Assembly (NCBI RefSeq): GCF_001708965.1
Contig: NZ_LVJW01000003.1
Span: 1,364,001 to 1,428,000, forward strand
Length of the DNA stretch: 64,000 bases
Direction: 5' to 3'
From: Candidatus Thiodiazotropha endoloripes
Lineage (GTDB): Bacteria > Pseudomonadota > Gammaproteobacteria > Chromatiales > Chromatiaceae
The position numbers and the translations under genes were made by a program. The notes beneath the pieces were generated by a model. It was not told the origin of the DNA and did no database searches. It was given only the letters and a program-made list of their open reading frames with translations. The stretch's first letter is position 1. Every line of letters begins with the position of its first letter. Below, piece by piece: positions 28,313-40,303 of this stretch.

Positions 28313-28339
28313 GTGCTTATCCCGGTCGTCAGCTTTCTA

Positions 28340-28729
28340 TCAGGGCAGGGTGACCGGTACCGGTGGTTGCCAGTCTTCCGCTCTGTGGTCTGCAACAACG
28401 GTGGTGTAGATGCCGCCGCGAACATTGAATTCCGCTGTCAGTCGCATATAGCGGGGTTGGGTGGCGGCCACCAGGTCCGCCAGAATCTCATTGGTCACTG
28501 CTTCGTGGAAAGCCCCCTGATCGCGGAATGACCAGATGTACATCTTCAGGGCTTTGAGTTCGACGCACAGCTTCTCGGGAACATACTCCAGAGTCATTTC
28601 AGCAAAATCGGGCTGGCCGGTTTTCGGGCAGAGGCAGGTGAATTCCGGAATGTTGATGCGGATTGTATAGTCCCTTTCCGGTTGAGGATTTTGGAAAGTT
28701 TCCAGATCTTTGCTTGGTTCGCTCGGCAT
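28340..28729 (-). CDS. queF: NADPH-dependent 7-cyano-7-deazaguanine reductase
   Basis: QueF of the short, unimodular (type I) class, 129 residues. It reduces preQ0 to preQ1 in queuosine biosynthesis. The T-fold signature is complete: the nucleophilic Cys in [14 protein letters not shown], the NADPH motif [22 protein letters not shown] and the substrate Glu near the start of that stretch, then [17 protein letters not shown]. No other queuosine genes are in the window. Likely first gene of a pair with the FGGY kinase, which looks metabolically unrelated. Confidence 0.96.
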   Translation of the reverse strand: MPSEPSKDLETFQNPQPERDYTIRINIPEFTCLCPKTGQPDFAEMTLEYVPEKLCVELKALKMYIWSFRDQGAFHEAVTNEILADLVAATQPRYMRLTAEFNVRGGIYTTVVADHRAEDWQPPVPVTLP

Positions 28730-28903
28730 GGTTTTGCAGTCTCATCAGTAAAATGGCGATGAATTATACGTGAGCCAGTGCCCAGTCTGAAACATCTCAT
28801 TTATAAGTTAATAAAAACAGTAAGTTATAAAAAAGAGTTCAGGTACAAATTTTTGCTTTTGTCCCCTGTAACATTGCCCCTCTTTGGTGTATCTTAGCGG
28901 CCC

Positions 28904-31900
28904 ATGCGTCTGGAGAAAATCAAGCTCGCCGGGTTTAAATCATTCGTCGATCCAACCACTGTGCCGATTCCCAGTAATCTGGTTGGTGTCGTTGGGCCGA
29001 ATGGTTGCGGCAAATCCAATGTTATCGATGCGGTCCGCTGGGTGATGGGTGAAAGCTCAGCAAAAATGCTGCGCGGCGAATCGATGGCGGATGTCATCTT
29101 CAATGGCTCATCTGCACGCAAACCTGTCGGTGCGGCAACCATCGAACTGCTTTTCGACAATGCGGAAGGGCGGGCCGGTGGTCAGTATGCCCAGTACAAT
29201 CAGATATCGGTCAAACGTCAGGTCTCCCGTGACGGACAATCCCTCTACTATCTCAATGGGGTGCGTTGCCGTCGTCGTGATATCACCGACCTGTTTTTAG
29301 GTACCGGTCTGGGACCACGCAGCTACTCGATCATCGAACAGGGCATGATCTCCCGTCTGATCGAAGCGCGACCGGAAGATCTGCGTACCTTCCTCGAAGA
29401 GGCGGCCGGTATCTCCAAATATAAGGAGCGTCGTCGGGAGACCGAGAACCGCATCCGCCATACCCGGGAGAATCTGGAACGACTCACCGATCTGCGGGAT
29501 GAAGTGGCGAAACAGCTGCAACATCTGCAGCGCCAGGCGGCAACCGCAGAAAAGTATCAAACCCTGAAGCAGGAAGAGCGTCAGACCAAGGCGGAGTTGC
29601 TGGCACTGCGTTGGCGTACCCTGGACCAGGATCTGCAACAGCGGCAGCGTAACATTGCCGAGCTGCAGAACCATCTGGAAGCGGCACTGGCGGAGCAGCG
29701 TAAGCTGGAGTCGGTGATCGAAGAGGATCGGGAGAAGCACACCGAAGCCAATGACCTGTTCAACGAAGTTCAGGGACGGTTTTACAGTCTGGGTGCCGAG
29801 ATCAGCGGCCTGGAGCAGGCGATCCAGTTTGCCCGGGATACCCAGAAACAGCAGCAACAGGATCTGGAGCAGGTCGAACAGGCCTTTCAAGAGTCGGAGG
29901 CCCATCGGGCGCAGGATGAGACCAGGCTGAATGAGCTGAATAAAAATCTGCAGACCGAAGAGCCACTGCTGATGGAGGCCCGTGAGGATGAACATAAACT
30001 CTCTGAAGCGCTGAACCAGTCGGAGCAGGCGATGCAGAGCTGGCAGGCGGAGTGGGAACAGTTCAATCAGCAGGCCGCGGAACCGGCCCAGACCGCTCAG
30101 GTGGAGCGTACCAGGATCAACCATCTTGAGCAGCAGGGGGGCAATCTGGAGCGCCGTCTGCAGCGATTCGATGAAGAGCTGTCGCGCCTGGATGACAGCC
30201 GTCTGCTGGGTGAGATCGGCGAACTGGAAGCGGAGGAGTCGGGCCAGAAAGAGTCGGTGGATATCCTGCACAATCAGTTGAGCGAGATGGTTGAACAGAT
30301 CAATCAGCAGCGGGAGCTCAACAACCAGCAGGCAAATCAACTCGACCAGGCACGGGCGGAACTGCAATCGAATAAAGGCCGACAGGCCTCATTGGAAGCA
30401 CTGCAACAGGCGGCCCTGGGTGAGGCGGAAAGCGATATCGCCGAGTGGCTGGAGACAACCCAGTTGCAGTCGGCGCAACGGCTGGCGCAACAGATCAAGG
30501 TCACCCCACGCTGGCAGCAGGCGGTTGAGGTAGTGCTCGGTTTTCATCTGCAGGCGGTCTGTATCGACAACCTCGATCAGCTGAATGATGCGTTGCCCCA
30601 TTTAGAGAAAGGCACATTGACCCTGTGGGAAGGGAGTGCGGCCAGCACAACAGAATCCCATGCGGAAGAGCTCGCCACTCAGATCGAGGCTCCCTGGAGT
30701 CTGCAGAATCTGCTGGCCGGAGTACGGATGGTGGATGATCTGCAGACCGCACTGCATCGTCGCCACAGCCTGAATCCAGGCGAGTCACTGATTACTCCCG
30801 AAGGGATCTGGCTGGGACGCAACTGGCTGAGAATCACCCGTGAGTCGGATGAGCGTGCCGGTGTACTCGGTCGCGAGGAAGAGCTGCGCATCCTGAAGCA
30901 GACTCTGGAAGAGCAACAGCTGCAGGTGGATGAACTGACCGAACAGCTGGAGCAGGGGCGTGAGCGACTCAAGCATCTGGAACAGGAGCGTGAGCAGTCC
31001 CAGGCCAACTACAACCAACTCAACCGGGCCCTGTCCGAGGTTCGCTCCAATCTGAGCAGTAAACGCACCCGGGCCGATCATCTGCGCCAGCGCCGCGAGC
31101 AGTTGCAGCAGGAGCAGCAGGAGATCGCCGAGCAGATCGAAAACGATCATCTGCTGATGGAAGAGACCCGCCAGCGTCTGCATCTGGCTCTGGAAGCGAT
31201 CGAGACCCTGGGCAGCCGACGGGAGTCTCTGGTTCAGCGTCGCGATGAACTGAGGACCCAGGTCACCGAGGCGAGAGAGAAGCTAAACCAGCAGAGAACG
31301 GCCACCCACCAGCGGGAACTGCAGGTCGAATCGATGCGCACGGTGCACACCTCACTGACCCAGAACCTGCAGCGTGCCCGCAGTCAGCTGGAGCAGTTGA
31401 CCCAGCGCCGCAATGAGTTAAAGCAAAGTCTGGAGAGTGCCGAGGCGCCGATGCAGCAGCAGCTGCAGGATCTGAATGTCAAACTGGAAGCCCGCAGTTC
31501 CGTCGAGCAGGAGCTGAACCAGGTCCGGCAGGGACTTGAGGATGTGGATGGCCATCTGCGTGAGAAGGAGCAGCAGCGGCATCAGGCTGAGCAGCAGGTG
31601 CAACAGCGTCGGGACAAGTTGAACCAGGCCCAACTGCAGAACCAGGAAGTATCAGTGCGACGTAACACACTACAGGAGCAGCTGGACGAAGGTGGACTGG
31701 TTGCTGAAGAGCTGTTCAAGACCATGCCTGAAGATGCCGGCGAATCTGTCTGGCAACAGAAGGTGGAGACATTGGCGAACCGGATCCAACGACTTGGGCC
31801 GATCAATCTGGCGGCCATCGACGAGTTTCAGGAGCAGTCCGAGCGCCTGAAATATCTTGAAGAGCAGCATGCGGATATCACCAGCTCTCTGGAAACCCTG

Positions 31901-32407
31901 GAAAACGCCATTCGCAAAATCGATCGGGAGACCCGAACCCGGTTCAAGGAGACCTTCGATAAGGTCAACTCCGGTATCAAGGATCTGTTCCCAAGGCTAT
32001 TCGGTGGCGGTCATGCCTATCTGGAGTTGACCGGTGAAGATCTGCTGGATACCGGCGTCACCGTGATGGCGCGCCCACCGGGCAAACGCAACGCCAGCAT
32101 CCACCTGCTCTCCGGAGGTGAGAAGGCACTGACGGCGGTGGCTCTGGTGTTCTCCATATTCCAGCTCAATCCAGCGCCTTTCTGTATGCTCGATGAGGTG
32201 GATGCGCCATTGGACGATGCCAATGTGGGACGCTTTTGCGAGATGGTGAAATCGATGTCCGATCAGGTACAATTCATTTTTATTACCCATAATAAGATCA
32301 CCATGGAAATCGCTAACCAACTCTCTGGTGTCACCATGCATGAACCGGGTGTATCGCGTTTGGTAACTGTCGATGTGGAGGAGGCGGCTCAACTGGCCGC
32401 TCTGTAG
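28904..32407 (+). CDS. smc: Chromosome segregation protein SMC
   Basis: The 1167-residue condensin ATPase organises and segregates the chromosome with ScpA and ScpB, both encoded at 42260-44042. The head is formed by the N-terminus (GFKSFVDPTTVPIPSN, Walker A GPNGCGKSN) and the C-terminus (signature LLSGGEKALTAVALVFSIF, Walker B PFCMLDEVDAPLDD, IFITHNKITME). Long Glu/Gln/Leu/Arg coiled coils occupy about 170-500 and 670-1000, with a hinge at about 510-660. Presence of SMC rather than MukBEF separates this organism from the enterobacterial group. zipA starts four bases after its stop. Confidence 0.98.
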   Translation: MRLEKIKLAGFKSFVDPTTVPIPSNLVGVVGPNGCGKSNVIDAVRWVMGESSAKMLRGESMADVIFNGSSARKPVGAATIELLFDNAEGRAGGQYAQYNQISVKRQVSRDGQSLYYLNGVRCRRRDITDLFLGTGLGPRSYSIIEQGMISRLIEARPEDLRTFLEEAAGISKYKERRRETENRIRHTRENLERLTDLRDEVAKQLQHLQRQAATAEKYQTLKQEERQTKAELLALRWRTLDQDLQQRQRNIAELQNHLEAALAEQRKLESVIEEDREKHTEANDLFNEVQGRFYSLGAEISGLEQAIQFARDTQKQQQQDLEQVEQAFQESEAHRAQDETRLNELNKNLQTEEPLLMEAREDEHKLSEALNQSEQAMQSWQAEWEQFNQQAAEPAQTAQVERTRINHLEQQGGNLERRLQRFDEELSRLDDSRLLGEIGELEAEESGQKESVDILHNQLSEMVEQINQQRELNNQQANQLDQARAELQSNKGRQASLEALQQAALGEAESDIAEWLETTQLQSAQRLAQQIKVTPRWQQAVEVVLGFHLQAVCIDNLDQLNDALPHLEKGTLTLWEGSAASTTESHAEELATQIEAPWSLQNLLAGVRMVDDLQTALHRRHSLNPGESLITPEGIWLGRNWLRITRESDERAGVLGREEELRILKQTLEEQQLQVDELTEQLEQGRERLKHLEQEREQSQANYNQLNRALSEVRSNLSSKRTRADHLRQRREQLQQEQQEIAEQIENDHLLMEETRQRLHLALEAIETLGSRRESLVQRRDELRTQVTEAREKLNQQRTATHQRELQVESMRTVHTSLTQNLQRARSQLEQLTQRRNELKQSLESAEAPMQQQLQDLNVKLEARSSVEQELNQVRQGLEDVDGHLREKEQQRHQAEQQVQQRRDKLNQAQLQNQEVSVRRNTLQEQLDEGGLVAEELFKTMPEDAGESVWQQKVETLANRIQRLGPINLAAIDEFQEQSERLKYLEEQHADITSSLETLENAIRKIDRETRTRFKETFDKVNSGIKDLFPRLFGGGHAYLELTGEDLLDTGVTVMARPPGKRNASIHLLSGGEKALTAVALVFSIFQLNPAPFCMLDEVDAPLDDANVGRFCEMVKSMSDQVQFIFITHNKITMEIANQLSGVTMHEPGVSRLVTVDVEEAAQLAAL

Positions 32408-32411
32408 AATC

Positions 32412-35281
<2,870 letters not shown>

Positions 35282-35443
35282 CGTCTCTGCTCGGGCGTTT
35301 TATTGGCTGCTCCCACGTGTTAGTTTTACGAAATGTATTGAATCCATCTGCTCGATTTTCCTCCAATCCGGTATTCGTAGGCTTGACAGGAAGGGAATTG
35401 ATCAGAGGTTTCTCAAGAATCAAAAGTTTTAGTGGTATGTCTT

Positions 35444-35740
35444 ATGAATGAACAATCGAATCAGGAACGGGAGATCATGATGGTGATGCGGAAACTGCTC
35501 ACCACCATTGTGCGTGAAGTCACCCCGGAGTCGAAGAGCCTCAAACACCCGTTGTCTGAGAAGACGATCCAGGATATTCGTTACTGTCTAGGGTTGATCA
35601 CCGCACGGGAGAAAGAGCTTGCCGATGAAGGTGGCCGCACCGCTCAGGAGCGCCCCTATTTTGTCGATGAACCCCCACAGACCAAGGTAGTCCCAATTTC
35701 CAACATCGGTAAGACCGGCAAGGAGCCTGAGGAGGAGTAG
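35444..35740 (+). CDS. Small uncharacterised protein
   Basis: A 98-residue acidic cytoplasmic protein starting MNEQSNQEREIMMVMRKL, with a helical N-terminal half (MVMRKLLTTIVREVTP), a SEKTIQDIRYCLGLITAREKELA motif and a disordered Glu-rich tail. An upstream in-frame ATG at 35432 exists, but the later one is followed by more typical sequence. I do not recognise a named family, although proteins of this appearance occur in sulfur-oxidising gammaproteobacteria (recollection). It lies between ligA and the convergent peptidylprolyl isomerase gene. Confidence 0.65.
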   Translation: MNEQSNQEREIMMVMRKLLTTIVREVTPESKSLKHPLSEKTIQDIRYCLGLITAREKELADEGGRTAQERPYFVDEPPQTKVVPISNIGKTGKEPEEE

Positions 35741-35756
35741 TCTGTTGTGGGAAACC

Positions 35757-35784
35757 TCATCCCCGGCCGTCAGGTCGGGGATGA
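35757..35784. terminator. Hairpin between convergent genes, possible terminator
   Basis: TCATCCCCGGCC and GGTCGGGGATGA form a 12-bp stem (one G-T pair) around GTCA, right between two convergent genes. There is no T run on either side, so termination would be imperfect. Confidence 0.5.
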
Positions 35785-35798
35785 TGGTTCAGAGGGAT

Positions 35799-36812
35799 CT
35801 ACTTCTGTTCTGCCGGAGCAGCGGCATCACCACTCTCTTTTTCAGCGGTCGCCTCAGCGGCGCCCTCAGACTGCTTTGATGAAGCCATTGAAGCATCCTG
35901 TTGGGCATCAGGTGCCTGCTTGGCATTCTTCTCATTGAATACCAGTTTGCTGGAATCACGCAGTCCCTGCATATAGTCGGTAAGGGCCTTCTGCTGCAGG
36001 GCGGTTTGGATTTTACCCTTGACACTCTCCAGGGTGGGCGCCGGGCTCTGGCGGCTCTCCTCCAATAGGATGACATGCCAGCCGAATTGGGTCTGTACCG
36101 GTGCTGAGGAGTATTTGCCCTTTTCCATTTCAGTTAGCGCCTGAGCGAAAGGTTCGACCATCTGTGCGGCATCGAACCAGCCCAGGTCACCGCCATCTTT
36201 GCCGGTAGGTCCGGTTGAGTGCTGCTTGGCCAGTTCGGCGAAATCACTGCCACCATCCAGCTCGGTGATCAGGTTCTTGGCTTCCTCTTCCTGCTTCACC
36301 AGGATGTGTCTCGCCTTATACTCGGTATTCGACTGACTGGCATACTCGGCGTCATAGATCTGCTGAATCTCTTCGTCTGAAGGCTGATGTTTGGTGGCGT
36401 GCTCCTGGATTGCAACCTGGGTCAGCAACTTGGCTTTCAGCAATTCAAGAGAAGCCGAAACATCCTCGCGTTCAGCCAGGCCGGCCTTTTCCGCTGCCTG
36501 AGAGACGATCAGAATGTTGGCCAGCTCATTGAGTACGCCCATCTGCATTTCCGCCGAGGTCTTGGCATCGGGCACACCACGCATCCGATCCTGGAAGTAG
36601 AGGCTGTACATGGCCCGGGTGACCGGCTTGCCATTCACCGTCAACAGGGTGTTGACGTCCATATCCGCAGCATCGGTTTCTGTCTTAGCTGGCAGAGTGG
36701 CTGAGCGCTGGCTGTCGTTGGTGGCAACCGCTGTTGTCTGCTCCGTGGACTGATTACAGCCGCTCATAAGTCCAGCGCTGCACAGTGCAGCCAGAATGAT
36801 CTGTTTGTTCAT
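35799..36812 (-). CDS. Parvulin-type peptidylprolyl isomerase lipoprotein
   Basis: Starting at the second Met, MNKQIILAALCSAGLMSGC gives a lipobox with the lipidated Cys19, so the protein is a periplasm-facing lipoprotein of about 337 residues. A SurA-like N-terminal helical region (about 50-170, NGKPVTRAMYSLYFQDRM) precedes the PPIC domain (about 180-270: YKARHILVKQEEEAKNLI, STGPTGKDGGDLGWFDAAQMVEPF, PVQTQFGWHVILLEE). The tail is Ala/Glu/Gln-rich and disordered. It would assist folding of exported proteins, like PpiC/PrsA relatives. It is alone on its transcript or first before yciI-yciB's strand mates. Confidence 0.92.
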   Translation of the reverse strand: MNKQIILAALCSAGLMSGCNQSTEQTTAVATNDSQRSATLPAKTETDAADMDVNTLLTVNGKPVTRAMYSLYFQDRMRGVPDAKTSAEMQMGVLNELANILIVSQAAEKAGLAEREDVSASLELLKAKLLTQVAIQEHATKHQPSDEEIQQIYDAEYASQSNTEYKARHILVKQEEEAKNLITELDGGSDFAELAKQHSTGPTGKDGGDLGWFDAAQMVEPFAQALTEMEKGKYSSAPVQTQFGWHVILLEESRQSPAPTLESVKGKIQTALQQKALTDYMQGLRDSSKLVFNEKNAKQAPDAQQDASMASSKQSEGAAEATAEKESGDAAAPAEQK

Positions 36813-36862
36813 CATTGATCTTACCTTGTGGTGATTAAGTTTTTTTAGCGAGTTGTAGGAGT

Positions 36863-37165
36863 CTAGTTTGGTAACACTTTCTTAAAGGGTTTTACGGTTA
36901 CCCGTGCATAGACTCCAGATTTTATATAGGGGTCCTCATCCGCCCAGGACTTGGCGCTCTCCAGGCTGTCGAATTCAGCAACGATCAGGCTGCCGGTAAA
37001 TCCGGCCGGGCCTGGATCTTCCGCATCCACCGAAGGGTGGGGGCCTGCCAGCACGAGTCTTCCCTCGTTCTGTAACTGTTGCAGTCTTTGTACATGATCC
37101 GGACGAATTTTCAGACGCTGTTCCAGACTGTCTTCCCGGTCTTCAGCGATGATCGCGTAGAGCAC
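36863..37165 (-). CDS. yciI: YciI family protein
   Basis: A 100-residue ferredoxin-like alpha/beta protein of the YciI family: [67 protein letters not shown] and [11 protein letters not shown] are all standard. The conserved His-Asp pair is a suggested active site, but the E. coli protein has no firm function. The GTG start at 37165 directly follows the yciB stop (TGAGTG), so translation is coupled. The yciB-yciI pairing is conserved in gammaproteobacteria. Confidence 0.93.
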   Translation of the reverse strand: MLYAIIAEDREDSLEQRLKIRPDHVQRLQQLQNEGRLVLAGPHPSVDAEDPGPAGFTGSLIVAEFDSLESAKSWADEDPYIKSGVYARVTVKPFKKVLPN

Positions 37166-37831
37166 TCAATTCTCCTCGGTTTCAGGTTCAGGTTCGCGCA
37201 AATGGCGTGCCAGATAGAAGGCTTGTAGAATCACAAAGCCCAGGGTCAGCCCCATCATGCCAAACAGTTTGAAGTTCACCCAGCTCTCTTCCAGGGAGTG
37301 GGCATCATGACACATCTGTAATTCAATGCCTTGAAACTGTGTGTGACAGCTATCGAAGTCGATTTGTTGCAATCCACTCAGTTCCATCAATTGACGCTCA
37401 GCGACGAAAAAGTCGTTCGCCACATAGAGGTTCAGGAAACCCAATATGATGAAGAACACCCCCCAGGCCAGGTTGAGCCGTTTCCAAATGGGATCCGGAA
37501 CATCGATGGCACTCTCCATCATGCGCTGTACCAGGGGCTTTTTACCGATCAACATGCTGCCGATAAACACCAGGCCGAACAGCCAGTTGATGACGGATGG
37601 CTTCCACATGATGAAGGTCCGGTCCTGCAGCAGGATGGTCAGCCCGCCAAACACCACCAGGATCGCCAGGGTGATCAGATGCATCCGTTCCACATGCCCT
37701 TTGCGCAGCCAGCCGTAGCCGACCTGAATCACAGAGGCGGCAATCGCAACCCCGGTGGCGATATAGATGCCGTAGAGTTTGTAGGCGACAAAGAACAGGA
37801 TGACTGGGAAAAAGTCGGCAAGCAGTTTCAT
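37166..37831 (-). CDS. yciB: Inner-membrane-spanning protein YciB (septation protein A)
   Basis: YciB/IspZ has five or six membrane segments and is linked to envelope synthesis and division. It begins MKLLADFFPVILFFVAYKLYGIYIATG and shows FGGLTILLQDRTFIMWKPSVINWLFG and the C-terminal WVNFKLFGMMGLTLGFVILQAFYLARHL, all typical. At 221 residues it is about 40 longer than usual: an extra loop after FLNLYVANDFFVAERQ contains two cysteines (DSCHTQ and LQMCHD) and should be periplasmic, where a disulfide is possible. Confidence 0.93.
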   Translation of the reverse strand: MKLLADFFPVILFFVAYKLYGIYIATGVAIAASVIQVGYGWLRKGHVERMHLITLAILVVFGGLTILLQDRTFIMWKPSVINWLFGLVFIGSMLIGKKPLVQRMMESAIDVPDPIWKRLNLAWGVFFIILGFLNLYVANDFFVAERQLMELSGLQQIDFDSCHTQFQGIELQMCHDAHSLEESWVNFKLFGMMGLTLGFVILQAFYLARHLREPEPETEEN

Positions 37832-37889
37832 AAGGAATCAGTGGGTAAATTCAGGATGGCAAAGGTTCGGTCAGGGATTGTATATCGAT

Positions 37890-38642
37890 TTAATGTAAGG
37901 TTCTGGGTGAACTCCAGAGATTGTAATACTTTTCAACGACTTCGCGTACCTGTTGTGGGTAATTCAGGGCGTCCATCTGGCTCATGCCCTCCTTGAAAAA
38001 TGCCGGGGCCTCATCCGGTATGTACTCAACGAGTATCTCATAGGCCCGTTCGATAAGTCCTGGGCGGTGGCTTCGGGTTGCAATAATGGCTTGATTAATC
38101 AGCAGGATACGCCATGGTTCTGAAGTTGATTCCTGTTTTTTTCTGGTTTTCAGTTCAGGTGAAACCGTATTCAACAACTCCTGGACAACCTCATAAAGTT
38201 GTTCCAATTCGGCGTTATCCTGATAGGTGTTGGCAAGCCTGGCCAGTGCATTGACGATCGGCTCCAGGGTTTTGATGTGACCCAGATGTCTGCCCAGCCA
38301 CAGCGCCAGGGGCAGGGCGAGATCCTCAAACTCCCGGCTCTCTTTATTGAGTTCCAGCTCCGTCGCCAGTGCGGAGAAATCCATCAACAGATTGATCCCA
38401 TAGTCTCCCAGTTCATTCAGTTCGTCTTCAGACAGGGTATTGTCCGATTCGTTCTCTTTCGGCTGGTCAACCAGCTGCAGGATATCGATCAGTCGGAACA
38501 TGGTTTCGCGCAGTGCGCTGGGAGAGCGCTCAGGATCGACCGATTCCCGCATGCGCTCCGATTTGATGAGCTCATTGGCGAGTTCATCAAAGCGGCTGCT
38601 GATCGTGTTGATGGAGAGGTTATCGAATAACATGGACGTCAT
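37890..38642 (-). CDS. Uncharacterised helical protein
   Basis: I do not recognise this family. From ATG 38642 the protein has 250 residues (MTSMLFDNLSINTISSRF...), almost entirely alpha-helical by composition, without signal peptide or membrane segment, in the manner of a TPR-like or helical-repeat scaffold (ELGDYGINLLMDFSALATELEL, LEQLYEVVQELLNTV, GLIERAYEILVEYIP). A start 50 codons upstream would overlap the divergent PHP gene and is unlikely; ATG 38633 is also possible. No RBS is obvious for any of them. It is transcribed in the same direction as yciB-yciI, 58 bases upstream of yciB. Confidence 0.7.
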   Translation of the reverse strand: MTSMLFDNLSINTISSRFDELANELIKSERMRESVDPERSPSALRETMFRLIDILQLVDQPKENESDNTLSEDELNELGDYGINLLMDFSALATELELNKESREFEDLALPLALWLGRHLGHIKTLEPIVNALARLANTYQDNAELEQLYEVVQELLNTVSPELKTRKKQESTSEPWRILLINQAIIATRSHRPGLIERAYEILVEYIPDEAPAFFKEGMSQMDALNYPQQVREVVEKYYNLWSSPRTLH

Positions 38643-38790
38643 TGTATCAGGCTGCTGGAGTATCGTCTGTGAGATGTGGCGTAACTCTGCAGGATGTTTT
38701 ATCTGCGCCGGGTCGAGGCAAATTGATGGAAATTCCTGAACTGGCGATTTTTGTATCCGTAGCGCAGGACAATGGGTACAATCCGCCCCC

Positions 38791-39660
38791 ATGTTTTGCG
38801 TATACGACCTACACAGCCACTCAACCGCCTCCGATGGAACCCTTTCACCCCGGGCTTTGGTGCAGCGTGCCGCTGAGGCAGGGGTCGAAGTACTGGCCCT
38901 GACCGATCACGACACCACAGCAGGAATTGATGAGGCCAGTGAGGCCGCACAGAGTTGTGGTTTGGTTCTGATTCCCGGGGTTGAGGTGTCGGTCAGCTGG
39001 AATCGGCAGACCGTGCATCTGGTCGGCCTGAATGTCGATCCCCACGATCCCAAGCTCAATGATGGACTGCAACGGCTTCGGGAATTCCGTGAGTGGCGAG
39101 CTGTTGAGATCGGCAGTAGACTCCATAAGGCGGGGATTTCCGGCGCCTATGAGGGTGCGCGGGCCCTGGCGGAAGGGAGTCTGGTGAGTCGCACCCATTT
39201 TGCACGGTTTCTGGTCCGATCCGGCCGCGTTGAGGACGAACGCAAGGTCTTCAAGCGCTTTCTGGTTAGCGGCAAGCCTGGGCATGTGCCAGGTGAGTGG
39301 GCCAGCCTGGAAGAGGCGGTAGGTTGGATTCATGGAGCTGGCGGGCAGGCTGTGATCGCCCATCCGGCCCGCTACAGGATGACCCGCAGCAAATTGCGCC
39401 AGCTGTTGAAGACTTTTGTCGCTTTACAGGGTGATGCCCTGGAAGTGGTATCCGGCAGCCATAGCCGCGATGACTACATCAACATGGCAAAGCATGCCAA
39501 GGATTTTGATCTGATGGCCTCTGCCGGATCCGATTTTCACTGCCCGGAGAATCCCTGGATCGAGCTGGGTCGATTGCCCAGGTTGCCGGAGGGTTGTAAG
39601 CCGGTGTGGCAGAATTGGAATCTGACTGGGCAGACCGAAGTGCGGAGCCAGCTGGGCTGA
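38791..39660 (+). CDS. rnm: PHP-domain phosphoesterase (RNase AM / nucleoside bisphosphatase, YciV)
   Basis: The 289-residue PHP-superfamily metallophosphoesterase shows DLHSHSTASDGTLSPRALV (metal ligands HxH), VLALTDHDTTAG, PGVEVSVSW, VIAHPARY, GSHSRDDY and ASAGSDFHCPENPWIELG; the full trinuclear metal site is present. The E. coli orthologue YciV (RNase AM) removes short 5' oligonucleotides, as in rRNA 5'-end maturation, and hydrolyses 3',5'-nucleotide bisphosphates. It leads a run of co-directional genes; yciO starts 12 bases later, as in enterobacteria. Confidence 0.92.
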   Translation: MFCVYDLHSHSTASDGTLSPRALVQRAAEAGVEVLALTDHDTTAGIDEASEAAQSCGLVLIPGVEVSVSWNRQTVHLVGLNVDPHDPKLNDGLQRLREFREWRAVEIGSRLHKAGISGAYEGARALAEGSLVSRTHFARFLVRSGRVEDERKVFKRFLVSGKPGHVPGEWASLEEAVGWIHGAGGQAVIAHPARYRMTRSKLRQLLKTFVALQGDALEVVSGSHSRDDYINMAKHAKDFDLMASAGSDFHCPENPWIELGRLPRLPEGCKPVWQNWNLTGQTEVRSQLG

Positions 39661-39672
39661 TCGGGAACTATC

Positions 39673-40296
39673 ATGGCGCAGTTTTTTCAGATCCATCCGG
39701 AAAACCCCCAGGTCCGACTGATCCGGCAGGCGGTCAGCATCATTCAGGAAGGCGGCCTGGTGATCTACCCAACCGATTCCAGCTATGCGCTGGGTTGTCA
39801 TATCGGCGACAAGGGGGCGATGGAACGCATCCGGCGTATCCGTAAGGTGGATGACGCCCACAACTTCACCCTGGTCTGCCAGGATCTGACTGAGATCTCA
39901 CACTACGCCAAAATCGATAACCAGGACTACCGTTTGCTGAAAAATCTGACCCCTGGGCCCTATACCTTCATCCATAAGGCGACCAAACAGGTTCCCCGGC
40001 GGCTGATGCACCCAAAGCGTAAAACCATCGGTATTCGGGTGCCTGACAATGAGATTGTTCGGGCACTGCTGCAGGAGCTGGGTGAACCGATCATGAGCAC
40101 CACCCTGATCCTGCCCGGTGAGGAGATGCCGTTGACCGATCCCTATGAAATGCGCGATCTGCTGGATCACCAGGTGGATCTGATCATCGATGGTGGCTAT
40201 TGCGGCTATGAAGCCACCACGGTGGTGGTGATGACCGACCATCAACCTGAGGTTGTGCGCGCCGGGAAAGGCGACACATCCCTGTTCGAGGTATAA
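39673..40296 (+). CDS. yciO: YrdC/Sua5-type protein YciO
   Basis: A 207-residue YrdC-domain protein: GGLVIYPTDSSYALGCHIGDKGAMERIRRIRK, FTLVCQDLTEIS, GPYTFIHKATKQVPRRLM, KTIGIRVPDNEI and EPIMSTTLILPG. Sua5/YrdC enzymes make threonylcarbamoyl-AMP for tRNA t6A37; the YciO branch has the fold but a weaker or undefined activity, and the extra C-terminal residues and the MSTTLILPG form mark it as YciO rather than TsaC. It sits between rnm and a site-2 protease gene with eight bases to the latter. Confidence 0.93.
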   Translation: MAQFFQIHPENPQVRLIRQAVSIIQEGGLVIYPTDSSYALGCHIGDKGAMERIRRIRKVDDAHNFTLVCQDLTEISHYAKIDNQDYRLLKNLTPGPYTFIHKATKQVPRRLMHPKRKTIGIRVPDNEIVRALLQELGEPIMSTTLILPGEEMPLTDPYEMRDLLDHQVDLIIDGGYCGYEATTVVVMTDHQPEVVRAGKGDTSLFEV

Positions 40297-40303
40297 TTTT
40301 TCG

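Noticed and set aside
29297-30367. 356-codon antisense frame inside smc
   Set aside because: Leu-rich mirror of the Gln/Glu coiled coil; no independent signals.
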